A DNA stretch of 64,000 nucleotides from Dehalococcoidia bacterium. GTDB lineage: Bacteria > Chloroflexota > Dehalococcoidia > E44-bin15. Below, piece by piece: positions 16,457-27,471 of this stretch. Under the pieces are notes generated by a model. That model was given only the letters and a program-made list of their open reading frames with translations. It had not been told where the DNA came from and did no database searches. Numbering within the stretch: position 1 is the first letter of the stretch; the number at the start of each line of letters is the position of its first letter. The stretch covers positions 35,817 to 99,816 of the forward strand of contig DATKYK010000015.1 in the NCBI GenBank assembly GCA_035528575.1. The letters are read 5' to 3'. Position numbers and translations under genes: made by a program.

Positions 16457-16485
16457 ATGATACTCTTGGGTAGGCAGGCTGTCAA
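16457..16485 (-). promoter_or_regulatory. Predicted promoter of SBBP copy 2
   Basis: Minus strand: consensus TTGACA (16485-16480), 17-base spacer, TATCAT (16462-16457), 33 bases before ATG 16423. Confidence 0.75.
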
Positions 16486-16686
16486 ACCTGCGTACTCGTC
16501 CCCGCGGTTGATTTATCGCAAGGCGTCTCGCAACGATAGGTGAAGCGGGATCCACGATACCAGGTATCAACTATCTATCTGAACGAGATCATGCTGACGA
16601 TACCTCGGCTTATAAGGCACCGATGCGGGGGCCGAGTCTTGCATAAACTGTGTAGGGTTTGTTGAAACCCGATAAGATAGGGTATG

Positions 16687-16716
16687 TTGACATATGCAAA
16701 GATATTGCGCTAGAAT
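16687..16716 (+). promoter_or_regulatory. Predicted promoter of the BFN-domain gene
   Basis: TTGACA (16687-16692), 18-base spacer, TAGAAT (16711-16716), 34 bases before ATG 16751. It is divergent from the SBBP promoter. Confidence 0.65.
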
Positions 16717-16750
16717 TATATAGGGTCAGAATTATGAGTGGAGGATGTCC

Positions 16751-17254
16751 ATGATCGAGATGACCATCGATAGCATTCGAATGAGCCTGATGAACTATCA
16801 GCGTGTGGTGATCCTCAAGGAAAAGGACGGGGAGCGTTACCTTCCTATCTGGATAGGTCCAGCGGAGGCGGACTCCATAGCGATAAAATTGCAGGACGTT
16901 CAGGTGCCCCGACCGATGACCCATGATCTGTTGTGCTCCGCGATCCAGGCTCTAGGGGCTAGGGTCAACTCGATCGTTGTAAACGAGCTTCGTAACGATA
17001 CCTTCTATGCCCGGATCTTCATCGTGGTTGATGGAAGGGATCTGGAGATCGATTCCCGTCCCAGCGATGCCATCGCCCTTGCGGTAAGGGTGGAGGTGCC
17101 GATTTATGCCGAAGAGTCAGTGCTGGAGAAAGCGGGGATACTTCTCCCCGCTGACGGTAAACAGGGCGATCTCAGCGATGATGAGCTAAATAAGCTTTCC
17201 CCCTTCAAGGACTTCGTAGATACACTGAACCTGGATGATCTGGGGAAATCGTAG
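16751..17254 (+). CDS. Bifunctional nuclease (BFN/DUF151) domain protein
   Basis: 167 residues from ATG 16751, six bases after GGAGG; ATG 16745 is an in-frame alternative. It has the BFN pattern: a VVILKEKDGERYLPIWIGPAEA strand block, RPMTHDLLCSAI (H-DL motif), and RPSDAIALAVR near residues 110-120. Family members have been reported to have RNase and DNase activity, but many are uncharacterised. A short acidic tail follows. It is cotranscribed with the zinc-ribbon gene 21 bases downstream. Confidence 0.85.
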   Translation: MIEMTIDSIRMSLMNYQRVVILKEKDGERYLPIWIGPAEADSIAIKLQDVQVPRPMTHDLLCSAIQALGARVNSIVVNELRNDTFYARIFIVVDGRDLEIDSRPSDAIALAVRVEVPIYAEESVLEKAGILLPADGKQGDLSDDELNKLSPFKDFVDTLNLDDLGKS

Positions 17255-17275
17255 CGTGTCTTTGGCGGTAGCAGC

Positions 17276-17599
17276 ATGGATGAGAGACTTATCAAGCGCT
17301 TGATCACCAATATAAAGTGTAGCGTGTGCGGGGAGCGGTACGATGGGGAAAATGTGAAGTTTCTCGGACGCTACACTGACCTCTGGTTTCTTAGCGTCTA
17401 TTGCCCCACTTGTCAGACTCAGGGTTTGGTGGCTGCGGTGCTCAATGAGGAGGAGACCCCGGAGCTGGTTACCGACCTCACTGAAGGGGAGTATGACAAG
17501 TTCAGCGAAATGGCTGCGGTGGAGGCCGATGATGTGCTGGACCTTCATAACTTCCTGAAAGAGTTCAACGGGGATTTTTCACGCCTTTTCTCGAACTAA
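17276..17599 (+). CDS. Zinc-ribbon protein of unknown function
   Basis: 107 residues. CSVCGERYD near residue 15 and CPTCQTQG near residue 43 form a C-x2-C pair around an aromatic strand region; the C-terminal half is acidic and ends with LKEFNGDFSRLF. It resembles a conserved hypothetical of Chloroflexota, and no function is known. It lies after the BFN gene and before a strong terminator, so the two form a short operon. Confidence 0.7.
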   Translation: MDERLIKRLITNIKCSVCGERYDGENVKFLGRYTDLWFLSVYCPTCQTQGLVAAVLNEEETPELVTDLTEGEYDKFSEMAAVEADDVLDLHNFLKEFNGDFSRLFSN

Positions 17600-17630
17600 T
17601 AGGTATGAAGCAGGGTTGAATACGGTTAGA

Positions 17631-17655
17631 CCCCCCGACGTATCGGGGGGTTTTT
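17631..17655 (+). terminator. Strong rho-independent terminator before the ATP synthase operon
   Basis: CCCCCCGA (17631-17638), loop CGTA, TCGGGGGG (17643-17650), then TTTTT. It ends the BFN/zinc-ribbon transcript 31 bases after the stop codon. Confidence 0.93.
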
Positions 17656-17670
17656 ATTTCTGGGGGCAGG

Positions 17671-17699
17671 TTGTCCGGTGTCGTAGCCTGTGATATAAT
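17671..17699 (+). promoter_or_regulatory. Predicted promoter of the ATP synthase operon
   Basis: TTGTCC (17671-17676), 17-base spacer, consensus TATAAT (17694-17699). It lies between the upstream terminator and the first operon gene, with a leader of only about ten bases. Confidence 0.8.
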
Positions 17700-17715
17700 T
17701 TTTTGGGGGATGAGG

Positions 17716-17931
17716 ATGAATCACTGGGAAGCGGCGCTCAGGCTTACCGGTGTTGGGTTTTATATTGGCGGTTGTATCGTCGGGGGGGTCTATCTCGGCT
17801 TATGGCTTGATGGGAAGTTTGATATTAGCCCTCTATTTACCCTGCTCGGGCTTGGCCTGGGCTTGTTTTTTGCTTTCTATGGAACATACCGCATGCTTCT
17901 CCCTGCTATGGGGAAGGGTAAGGAAGACTAG
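17716..17931 (+). CDS. AtpI/AtpZ-type small membrane protein
   Basis: 71 residues from ATG 17716, chosen because GGGGG sits six bases upstream. Two membrane helices: GVGFYIGGCIVGGVYLGLWL, with a central glycine-rich stretch, and PLFTLLGLGLGLFFAFYGTY. It is the first gene of the ATP synthase operon, as AtpI/AtpZ usually is. AtpI assists c-ring assembly and AtpZ is linked to Mg/Ca transport. Its TAG overlaps the GTG of atpB by one base. Confidence 0.85.
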   Translation: MNHWEAALRLTGVGFYIGGCIVGGVYLGLWLDGKFDISPLFTLLGLGLGLFFAFYGTYRMLLPAMGKGKED

Positions 17932-18857
17932 TGGCTGGTATCGGTTTGTGTTGGCGCCGAATGGGTAAATGGCGCCGGATAGGAATTATCGCCCTTATTT
18001 CCTTTGGTTTGATAGCAGTAGGAGCTGTCTTTTTCCCCATTTCTATGCCCCGTTTTGAACTCGCTGCGGAAGTGCTATGGTCTCCCTTTGGCATCCCGAT
18101 CACCAATACCATGATTGGTGCCTGGCTTACCATTCTGGTAATGGGGGGTATAGCCTATGCCGCTACGCGCAAGATGAGGCTTGTGCCACATGGGTTGCAG
18201 AACGTCATGGAAGCTGCTGTAGAAATGCTCATGAATTTCGTGGAGAGCATAGCGGGAAAGGAGAATGGGCGTAAATTTTTCCCCGTGGTCGCTACCATCT
18301 TCATCTTTGTCATCGCTAATGCCTGGCTGGCGCTCTTCCCCGGTTTCATGAGCATAGGTTTGTGGCATGGCAATGGTGAAGAGCAGGTTCTGGTACCTTT
18401 CTTCAGGGGGGCGAATACCGATGTAAATTTCCCCCTTGCGCTGGCGCTCGTTTCCTTCATCTTTGTCGAGTATTGGGGCTTCAGGTCTCATGGCTTCATC
18501 CGCTACATGAGCAAGTTTGTCAATGTTCGCCAGTACTTTGGTGGCATGGGGCAGATGCTGCGGGGCCGGGTCCGCAGTGGCATGGGTATGCTATTTAGTG
18601 GAATTATCGATATATTCGTGGGCTTTATCGAGATGGTAAGTGAGATGGTGCGCATAATGAGTTTCACCTTCCGTCTCTTTGGCAATATGACCGCCGGGGA
18701 GATCCTTATTTTTTCGATGATGTTTCTTATTCCCTGGGTGGCGGCAATACCCTTCTATGGGCTGGAGCTTTTTATAGGTTTCGTTCAGGCTCTTATCTTC
18801 TGTGGTTTGACCCTGGTTTTCCTGGTTATGGCGGTTGCTCCTCACGAGGAGCACTGA
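17931..18857 (+). CDS. atpB: ATP synthase F0 subunit a
   Basis: 308 residues from GTG 17931 (AAGGAAG upstream). It forms the membrane half-channels against the c-ring. The essential arginine is R248 in MSFTFRLFGNMTAGEIL. About six membrane segments are visible, and the N-terminus is longer than in E. coli. Translationally coupled to the preceding small gene by a one-base overlap. An internal ATG at 17961 lacks a ribosome site. Confidence 0.96.
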   Translation: MAGIGLCWRRMGKWRRIGIIALISFGLIAVGAVFFPISMPRFELAAEVLWSPFGIPITNTMIGAWLTILVMGGIAYAATRKMRLVPHGLQNVMEAAVEMLMNFVESIAGKENGRKFFPVVATIFIFVIANAWLALFPGFMSIGLWHGNGEEQVLVPFFRGANTDVNFPLALALVSFIFVEYWGFRSHGFIRYMSKFVNVRQYFGGMGQMLRGRVRSGMGMLFSGIIDIFVGFIEMVSEMVRIMSFTFRLFGNMTAGEILIFSMMFLIPWVAAIPFYGLELFIGFVQALIFCGLTLVFLVMAVAPHEEH

Positions 18858-18883
18858 TATAAACAAAACTGAAAGGGGGATGA

Positions 18884-19117
<234 letters not shown>

Positions 19118-19150
19118 TTGCCGGACTTCAATCTAGAAGGACGAGTTGAT

Positions 19151-19648
19151 ATGGGCGCTATAGGCATTGACTGGCAGGTTTTGCTGGCTCAGCTCATAAA
19201 TTTTGGGATCCTCTTTGGCCTCCTTTTTTTCCTGCTCTATAAGCCGATGCGCAGGACGTTCGATGCGCGCTCTAACAGAATCAAGGAGAGCATGGAGCAG
19301 GCTGAGCAGATCAAGGAACAGATGGCCAGGACCGAAGAGCAGGTTAGGGAGCAACTGGCGGCTGCCCGCAGGGAGGGGCAGGATATATTGGCTCAAGCGG
19401 CTCAGATGGGGGATCGCCTCAAGGAGGAGGCGAGGGGAGAGGCCAGGCAGGACGCGGAGGTTATCGTCGCCCGGGCGCGCACCGAGATCGAGCGAGAGCG
19501 TGATGAGGCTATCGATGAGGTCAAGCGCCAGTTTGTTGACCTGGCGATAACCGCTGCCGAGAAGGTGGTAAACGAGACCTTGGATCGGGAGAAGCATCGC
19601 CGCCTCATCGAGGAGGTGCTGGAGCAGGCACCGGGTGGTGAGCGGTGA
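19151..19648 (+). CDS. atpF: ATP synthase F0 subunit b
   Basis: 165 residues from ATG 19151, with AGAAGGA upstream; an in-frame TTG at 19118 directly abuts the atpE stop but has no ribosome site. One N-terminal membrane helix (QLINFGILFGLLFFLLYKPM) is followed by a long Glu/Arg/Gln coiled-coil stalk, as expected for the peripheral stalk subunit. Confidence 0.94.
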   Translation: MGAIGIDWQVLLAQLINFGILFGLLFFLLYKPMRRTFDARSNRIKESMEQAEQIKEQMARTEEQVREQLAAARREGQDILAQAAQMGDRLKEEARGEARQDAEVIVARARTEIERERDEAIDEVKRQFVDLAITAAEKVVNETLDREKHRRLIEEVLEQAPGGER

Positions 19649-19705
19649 TGGTGGGGTTGCTAAAGAGGAAGGGGTAATAGTGGTGGTTATAGAAAAGGAG
19701 GGCTG

Positions 19706-20233
19706 ATGGCGCGGGCTGCGGCAAGAAGGCATGCCCAGGCGGCGTTTCAGATCGCCCTGGAACGGGAAGAATTGGATTTATGGCGCGGGGACCTGGAGCG
19801 GCTCTCCGAAGCGTTGAAAGAGCCCCTTCTTTTTACCTTTTTGGAGAGCCCGCGGATTCACTTTGAAGAGAAAGCGAGGATCCTGCGCCAGGGCCTCGAG
19901 GGGCTAAACCCCCTGGTAATGAACCTGGCCCTGCTGCTGGTGTCCCGGGGGAGACTTCACTTGGTGTCGGATATGGTTCTTGAGTACGGGCGGCTGGTCG
20001 ATGAACATCGGGGGATCGCTCATGCCGAGGTGACGACTGCCGTCCCGCTGGAGCCTGACGAAAAGGATAAGCTGGTTCATCGTCTCGGTGACCTGGTGGG
20101 TAGGGAGATCGTGCTCACCACCAGGGTCGCCCCTGCCATTATCGGGGGGCTTGTGGCCAGGGTGGGCGATAAGCTCATCGATGGCAGCACTAGGTCCAGG
20201 CTTCTCGCTCTCAGGGAGAGCCTGATGAAGTAG
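19706..20233 (+). CDS. atpH: ATP synthase F1 subunit delta
   Basis: 175 residues. RRHAQAAFQIALE at the N-terminus, an internal six-helix region, and the C-terminal signature P-AIIGGLVARVGDKLIDGSTRSRL. It links the F1 head to the b stalk. GGAGG lies upstream of ATG 19706. A gap of 94 bases separates it from atpA. Confidence 0.95.
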   Translation: MARAAARRHAQAAFQIALEREELDLWRGDLERLSEALKEPLLFTFLESPRIHFEEKARILRQGLEGLNPLVMNLALLLVSRGRLHLVSDMVLEYGRLVDEHRGIAHAEVTTAVPLEPDEKDKLVHRLGDLVGREIVLTTRVAPAIIGGLVARVGDKLIDGSTRSRLLALRESLMK

Positions 20234-20327
20234 ATCGGAAGGTTTTCGTTCTCCACAAGGGCTTGGTGGGATAGATCGGAAAGTTGATCCTTGAAATAGA
20301 TCGAAGGAATAAATCGGAGGTTAAAAA

Positions 20328-21836
20328 ATGGCTCGTGCCCATGACTTCGCCGCGATCATAAAACAACAGATAGAGCAGTTTGGCACCACGGTAGCCATGG
20401 TGGATGTGGGCACCGTGGTTGAGGTGGGCGATGGCATTGCCCGCATTCATGGGCTCTCCGGTGCCAGGTATAATGAGCTGCTCCAGTTCCCTAACAGTGT
20501 GATCGGTATCGCCCTCAACCTGGAGGAGGATAGCGTTGGCGCGGTGATCCTCGGCGAATGGGCTGATATCAAGGAGGGGGACGAGGTGCGCTCCACCGGC
20601 AGGATTGCCGAGGTGCCGGTGGGTGACGGCCTTATAGGTCGGGTAATCGATCCCCTGGGCCTGCCTCTGGATGGCAAGGGGTCGCTGAAGTATAAGAAAA
20701 CCTCCCCGGTGGAGCGGGTGGCGCCCAATGTGGTGCTTCGCAAGTCGGTGGATACCCCGGTACATACCGGGATCAAGGCTATAGATAGCATAATCCCCCT
20801 GGGGCGGGGGCAGCGAGAGCTCATTATTGGCGACCGCGCCACCGGCAAGAGCGCTATCGCCCTCGATGCAATCATCAGCCAGAAAGGTGGCGACCTCATC
20901 TGTATATATGTTGCCATTGGACAGAAATCATCCAAGGTAGCGCAGGCGGTGGCAACACTGGAGAACCATGGAGCTATGGAGCATACCATCGTGGTATCGG
21001 CTCATGCTTCCGACCCGGCGGCGCTGCAGTATCTCGCCCCTTACGCCGGCTGCGCCATCGGCGAGGAGTTCATGGAGCAGGGGCGGGATGCCCTGATTAT
21101 CTACGATGACCTCTCCAAGCATGCCTGGGCCTATCGTGAGCTATCCTTGCTGCTGCGTCGCCCACCGGGTCGCGAGGCTTACCCAGGCGACATCTTCTAT
21201 CTCCATAGCCGCCTGCTGGAGCGCGCCGCTAAGATGGCGCCGCAGTATGGTGGCGGCTCGCTAACCGCCCTGCCCATTATAGAAACCCAGGCCGGTGATA
21301 TATCGGCCTATATCCCCACCAATGTGATCTCCATCACCGACGGTCAGATATATCTGGAAACCGATCTATTCAATGCAGGGGTGCGGCCGGCGCTAAATGT
21401 CGGGCTCAGCGTCTCCAGGGTAGGGGGCGCTGCTCAGAGCCGTGCGATGAAGCGGGTGGCGGGAAAGTTGAGGCTGGGCCTCGCTCAGTACCGGGAGCTG
21501 GCGACATTCTCCCAGTTTGGCGCTGCCGAGCTGGACAAGGCAACCAGGATGCAACTGGAGCGGGGGCAGCGCATCACCGAGGTGTTGAAGCAGCCCCAGT
21601 ATGTTCCCATGCCCCTCAAGAAAGAGGTAACCATCCTCTACGCCGTGATCAACGGCTACCTCGACGATGTCCCTGTGGAGAAGGTAAGGGGCTTTGAGGA
21701 AGGCTTCCACCGCTTCATGGAGACGAGCCATCCCGAGATTGGCCAGCGCATCGCTGAGGAGAAGGAGCTTAGCGATGAGACCGAGGAGTCGCTGAAGCAG
21801 GCGATCGCCGAGTTCAAGGAGAAGGTGCCGTACTAA
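20328..21836 (+). CDS. atpA: ATP synthase F1 subunit alpha
   Basis: 502 residues, the usual length. P-loop GDRATGKS (168-175), followed by QKSSKVAQ and the conserved [17 protein letters not shown] segment [17 protein letters not shown]. Binds nucleotide non-catalytically in the F1 hexamer. ATG 20328 follows CGGAGG. There is a 107-base gap to atpG that shows no gene. Confidence 0.98.
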   Translation: MARAHDFAAIIKQQIEQFGTTVAMVDVGTVVEVGDGIARIHGLSGARYNELLQFPNSVIGIALNLEEDSVGAVILGEWADIKEGDEVRSTGRIAEVPVGDGLIGRVIDPLGLPLDGKGSLKYKKTSPVERVAPNVVLRKSVDTPVHTGIKAIDSIIPLGRGQRELIIGDRATGKSAIALDAIISQKGGDLICIYVAIGQKSSKVAQAVATLENHGAMEHTIVVSAHASDPAALQYLAPYAGCAIGEEFMEQGRDALIIYDDLSKHAWAYRELSLLLRRPPGREAYPGDIFYLHSRLLERAAKMAPQYGGGSLTALPIIETQAGDISAYIPTNVISITDGQIYLETDLFNAGVRPALNVGLSVSRVGGAAQSRAMKRVAGKLRLGLAQYRELATFSQFGAAELDKATRMQLERGQRITEVLKQPQYVPMPLKKEVTILYAVINGYLDDVPVEKVRGFEEGFHRFMETSHPEIGQRIAEEKELSDETEESLKQAIAEFKEKVPY

Positions 21837-21943
21837 ATTTTTCAAACTATATAATAGCTTATCAATATCTTCCTTGAAAATAGCGATTCTTCTATAGCGC
21901 ATTTATTCCACTAACGGGCAAAGGGGTAGCAAAAGGCCAAAGA

Positions 21944-24269
<2,326 letters not shown>

Positions 24270-24287
24270 GGGTAGGGGGGTGAAGTT

Positions 24288-24566
24288 ATGGCGAGGAAAC
24301 GGAGAGGCCCAATAGCAAAGGCTATTGAGAGATTGTGGTATTCCTTCAAGGGGAGTCAGATAAGTGAAGCTGGATTTCGGCGGGAACTAGAGGTAATTTT
24401 GAAAGACGCGTGCTTTAAAAATGTAGGTCTTGTAATTCAGAGATTGTCTATAGAATCAAACGATCAGAGGATTTGGGGGCTGGCTGACCAAGTAGACCCG
24501 AAAATAAGGCAAGCTTATCAGCATTGGCGTGGTACCATGTTACATAGAGGGCGAGAAATTGGCTAA
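24288..24566 (+). CDS. Unknown 92-residue protein inserted between atpD and atpC
   Basis: Not recognised. A basic N-terminus (ARKRRGP), then a mostly helical, charged sequence with [22 protein letters not shown] and an acidic middle. No cysteines form a motif and there is no membrane segment. GGGGGTGAAG precedes ATG 24288. It is visibly AT-richer than its neighbours. Its stop at 24564-24566 overlaps the likely TTG start of atpC at 24559, so it has become coupled to atpC translation. It could be a foreign gene captured at an operon joint, or an assembly factor. Confidence 0.6.
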   Translation: MARKRRGPIAKAIERLWYSFKGSQISEAGFRRELEVILKDACFKNVGLVIQRLSIESNDQRIWGLADQVDPKIRQAYQHWRGTMLHRGREIG

Positions 24567-24999
24567 ACTCAAGTTTGAGATCGTAACCGTAGAGCGCGTG
24601 ATCTACTCCGATGAAGTGGATATCGTTATCGCACCCGGTGTCGAGGGGCATCTTGGCATCCTGCCCAGCCACGCTCCACTCTTAACTATGCTTCAGCCCG
24701 GCGAGCTGGTGGTGCGCAAGGATGGAGAGGAGACGGCGATGTTTGTGAGCGGTGGCTTCCTCGAGGTGATGGATAATCGGGTTAGCGTGCTTGCCGATGT
24801 CGCCGAGCGGGCTGAGGAGATCGATATTGCCCGCGCTGAGGAGGCAAAGCGACGCGCTGAGCGGAAGCTCGAGGAACGCCCGGCCGAAATGGACCTTGCA
24901 GCCGCTGAGGCCGCACTGTTACGTTCTCTGATGCGGCTAAGGGTAGCGGAGCGCAGGAGGAAAAAGAGGCCTGGTTCAGGTGGAGCCCAGGGATTTTAG
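24559..24999 (+). CDS. atpC: ATP synthase F1 subunit epsilon
   Basis: 146 residues from TTG 24559 (GAGG eight bases upstream); the open frame reaches back to 24529. It has [37 protein letters not shown] and [17 protein letters not shown], the beta-sandwich of epsilon, followed by the two-helix C-terminal domain. Its end overlaps the convergent rex gene by 24 bases. Confidence 0.95.
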   Translation: MAKLKFEIVTVERVIYSDEVDIVIAPGVEGHLGILPSHAPLLTMLQPGELVVRKDGEETAMFVSGGFLEVMDNRVSVLADVAERAEEIDIARAEEAKRRAERKLEERPAEMDLAAAEAALLRSLMRLRVAERRRKKRPGSGGAQGF

Positions 25000-25608
25000 G
25001 AAGTAGGTCATCCTTTGCAGGGCTAGCGTCGGGCCTACCTCGTGGATGCGAACGTCCTTGGGCGCACGGGCAGCGGCGGGGGCATAGTTTAGTATCACTT
25101 TAATGCCACACTCCACCAGTCGGTCAATGGCTTGTTGTACCTGTGAAGGGGGCACAGCAACAATGCCGATTTCGATATTCTTTCTTTTCAACGTGTCGGC
25201 AAGCTCGGAGAGATCCTGGATCACCAACCCGTTGACGTTTCTGCCAATTTGATGTGGATCTATGTCAAAGGCAGCCACAATGGTAAACTCGCGTAGCGCA
25301 AGCATGCCATAGTCAAGGATAGCTTTACCCAATCTTCCCACCCCAATGAGAGCTATGTGCCACTCCCGGTCAAGCCCCAGGATCTGTCGCAGCTCTTCGC
25401 GGAGCAGGCTCACGTTATAGCCTTTGCCCTGCTTGCCGAACTTGCCGAAATAGCTAAGATCCTTTCGAATTTGCGCCGGGGTCATGTGTAATCTTTCTCC
25501 CAGCTCCTTAGAGCTCACCACCTCAGCGTTCTCCTCTGCGAAGGGGGTAAGGATGCGAAGATATAACGGCAACCGATAGATCACCACCTCCGGGATTTGA
25601 TACCGCAT
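24976..25608 (-). CDS. rex: Redox-sensing transcriptional repressor Rex
   Basis: 210 residues from ATG 25608, with AAAAGGG upstream. N-terminal winged helix ([27 protein letters not shown]), then a Rossmann domain with [11 protein letters not shown] that binds NADH/NAD+, and the C-terminal swapped helix. Rex senses the NADH/NAD+ ratio and represses fermentative or respiratory genes. It is convergent with the ATP synthase operon. No clear TTGTGAA-N4-TTCACAA operator was seen in the window. Confidence 0.95.
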   Translation of the reverse strand: MRYQIPEVVIYRLPLYLRILTPFAEENAEVVSSKELGERLHMTPAQIRKDLSYFGKFGKQGKGYNVSLLREELRQILGLDREWHIALIGVGRLGKAILDYGMLALREFTIVAAFDIDPHQIGRNVNGLVIQDLSELADTLKRKNIEIGIVAVPPSQVQQAIDRLVECGIKVILNYAPAAARAPKDVRIHEVGPTLALQRMTYFLKSLGST

Positions 25609-25736
25609 ATTTTTACCCTTTTCGCCAGTTAGAAATGAGGCCGATGTCATACCTGAAGGCTGCGCTATTTAATTATGCAGTAGCCTTATATCACGGTGGA
25701 AGATGCCTTAAGCTCTCTTACCGACCCAAACTTGCT

Positions 25737-26252
25737 TTATTTGGGTGGAACTTTATCCTTCAGCAACCCCGGGATCGTCTCAATAACGATGCACCCCCGC
25801 TCCAGATCCACCGATTTAACCACATCCTCGGTGGCGGGGATGAGGAGTTCCTCATTCCGGGATGGTACCACATAAACATCGTTACTCCCGGTGGACAGGA
25901 TGCGGGCGATTCGCCCCAGCAACTCCCCCTCGCTGGTCCTCACCTCGAGGCCCAGCAGTTGAAACTGATAATATTCACCCTGTGGCAGGGGGCGGAGCTG
26001 GGACTGGGGCACCTCCAAGAATAGGCCGCGGAGCCCCTCGGCATCCTCCACGTTATCGATAGTGGCCAGCTTGAGGATTACCCTCCCCCGGTACCATCTG
26101 CTCCTTTCAATGGTCACCGCCCGTCCCTTGACGTAAACCACATCCTGGGGTGAGAACCGATCGGGGAAATCTGTCATCACCTCCACCTTTATCTCACCCC
26201 GCACTCCCTGCGGCGCAATCACCCGGCCAACCGCAATGAATTGGGAATCCAT
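25737..26252 (-). CDS. rimM: Ribosome maturation factor RimM
   Basis: 171 residues. VGRVIAPQGVRGEIKVEVMTDFPDRF is the RimM start, and the PRC-barrel half has LLGLEVRTSEGELLGRI and TGSNDVYVV. Helps process the 3' domain of 16S rRNA and binds S19. Operon with khpA and rpsP, 17 bases after khpA. TrmD, which often follows, is not present here. Confidence 0.94.
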   Translation of the reverse strand: MDSQFIAVGRVIAPQGVRGEIKVEVMTDFPDRFSPQDVVYVKGRAVTIERSRWYRGRVILKLATIDNVEDAEGLRGLFLEVPQSQLRPLPQGEYYQFQLLGLEVRTSEGELLGRIARILSTGSNDVYVVPSRNEELLIPATEDVVKSVDLERGCIVIETIPGLLKDKVPPK

Positions 26253-26269
26253 TGTGCCATTGACCAGGA

Positions 26270-26497
26270 CTACATTACCACGAGCTCTACCCGGGTGCCT
26301 TCCTTAGCCGCCATCACTCGTAGCAGGGTGCGCATTGCCTGCACCACCCGGCCCTGCTTACCGATAACCCGCCCCATGTCTTCCGAGTCGACCTGAAGTT
26401 TGAGGAGCACCCCTCCCTCGCTTTGCTCCTCGGTTATCACCACCGCATCCGGCTTGTTCACGATTGCCTTGACGATAAATTCGACTAGCTCTTTCAT
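26270..26497 (-). CDS. khpA: KH-domain RNA-binding protein KhpA
   Basis: 75 residues, one type II KH domain with the GRVIGKQGRVVQAMRTLL loop (GxxG as GKQG). Usually sits between rpsP and rimM, as here. Binds RNA, often with KhpB. ATG 26497 has GGAG upstream. Confidence 0.93.
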   Translation of the reverse strand: MKELVEFIVKAIVNKPDAVVITEEQSEGGVLLKLQVDSEDMGRVIGKQGRVVQAMRTLLRVMAAKEGTRVELVVM

Positions 26498-26547
26498 TTT
26501 TCTCCTTTACTTATTTTTTCGATCCCTTCTTGGGGAAGGGTCGTGTG

Positions 26548-27021
26548 CTAACCTTCTCCTTTAACCGTAGACTCCTCATCAGCAGGCTTCTCCACCGCAG
26601 TTTCCTGCTCCGCTTCAGGCTCCACTGAAGGTTTCTCCTCGGCAGGCTCCTGCTCCGCGGGCTCCTCCACCGCTTCAGGCTCCTCTGAAGGTTTCTCCTT
26701 TGCAGGTTTCTTCTTGGGCGTCTTCGCCGGCTTCTCTTCGAGCTGCTTGGCAAGCTTCTCGGTGTGTTTCTTGGTGGGCTTTTCTAGGATGCCCAGCTTG
26801 GCTAGCAAGATCGCTACCCTTTCTGTAGGCCGCGCTCCCTGGCGAAGCCACTTTAGCGCCTTCTCTTCGTCGATTGCGATGGTAGCGGGGTCGGTGAGCG
26901 GATTGTAGTGACCGATGTTTTCAATAAATGCGCCATCGCGCGGGGCCCGGCTATCGGCGACCACCACCCGATAGCTGGGTCTCTTTTTCTTACCCACACG
27001 ACTCAATCGTATCTTTAACAT
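26548..27021 (-). CDS. rpsP: 30S ribosomal protein S16 with a long acidic/lysine-rich tail
   Basis: 157 residues. The first 85 are a normal S16 ([43 protein letters not shown]). The last 70 are a low-complexity tail of Lys, Pro and Glu with repeated EEKPS-EPEA-E units. S16 normally ends near residue 85, so the tail is an added extension. It is first in the rpsP-khpA-rimM operon. Confidence 0.96.
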   Translation of the reverse strand: MLKIRLSRVGKKKRPSYRVVVADSRAPRDGAFIENIGHYNPLTDPATIAIDEEKALKWLRQGARPTERVAILLAKLGILEKPTKKHTEKLAKQLEEKPAKTPKKKPAKEKPSEEPEAVEEPAEQEPAEEKPSVEPEAEQETAVEKPADEESTVKGEG

Positions 27022-27434
27022 TGCTTATCTCTTAATGTTGCTATTATGGGTCATAAAGTGCTATATGTCAATGGGTTGGTGTGCGGTGGTATGGTTCAGA
27101 TAGATGGGTGGCACATGATAGCTGATATGGTCTCGAAGCTATAAGAAGTCGAGTAACGCTTTGTTCCTATAGCATTCTCAGCAGAGGTGCTCTTGTTATT
27201 GCCACGGAAATAAAGCGACGCTCTTTACCAGTCTGACCCTATTTAGCCTGAAGCATTGGCCGACGTGTGCCAAAATGTCGACCGACCTGTTGGCCTCGGC
27301 CTCATCCTCGGGAGAAGAATCTTATTAGAGATTATTGGGTCACTTCCTCAATTAGAATAACATAGAGCGGAGGAGCTAGGATAATGGATAGGTTGTCCAT
27401 AGTATTATCTATCGTAATGGGAACATGGGTTAGG
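27022..27434. other. Long intergenic region with no recognised feature
   Basis: About 410 bases between rpsP and the endonuclease V promoter. I see no tRNA, no strong terminator and no open frame with a ribosome site. It would hold the rpsP promoter on the minus strand. Confidence 0.4.
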
Positions 27435-27463
27435 TTGCCAGTGGGTATTACAGGGGATATAAT
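27435..27463 (+). promoter_or_regulatory. Predicted promoter of endonuclease V
   Basis: TTGCCA (27435-27440), 17-base spacer, consensus TATAAT (27458-27463). Transcription would start about 27470, right at the GTG start codon 27472, implying a leaderless mRNA. Confidence 0.6.
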
Positions 27464-27471
27464 TGACTGAT

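Noticed and set aside
27022..27434. SRP RNA, RNase P RNA or tmRNA in the long gap before nfi
   Set aside because: None of the diagnostic conserved cores could be found on either strand.
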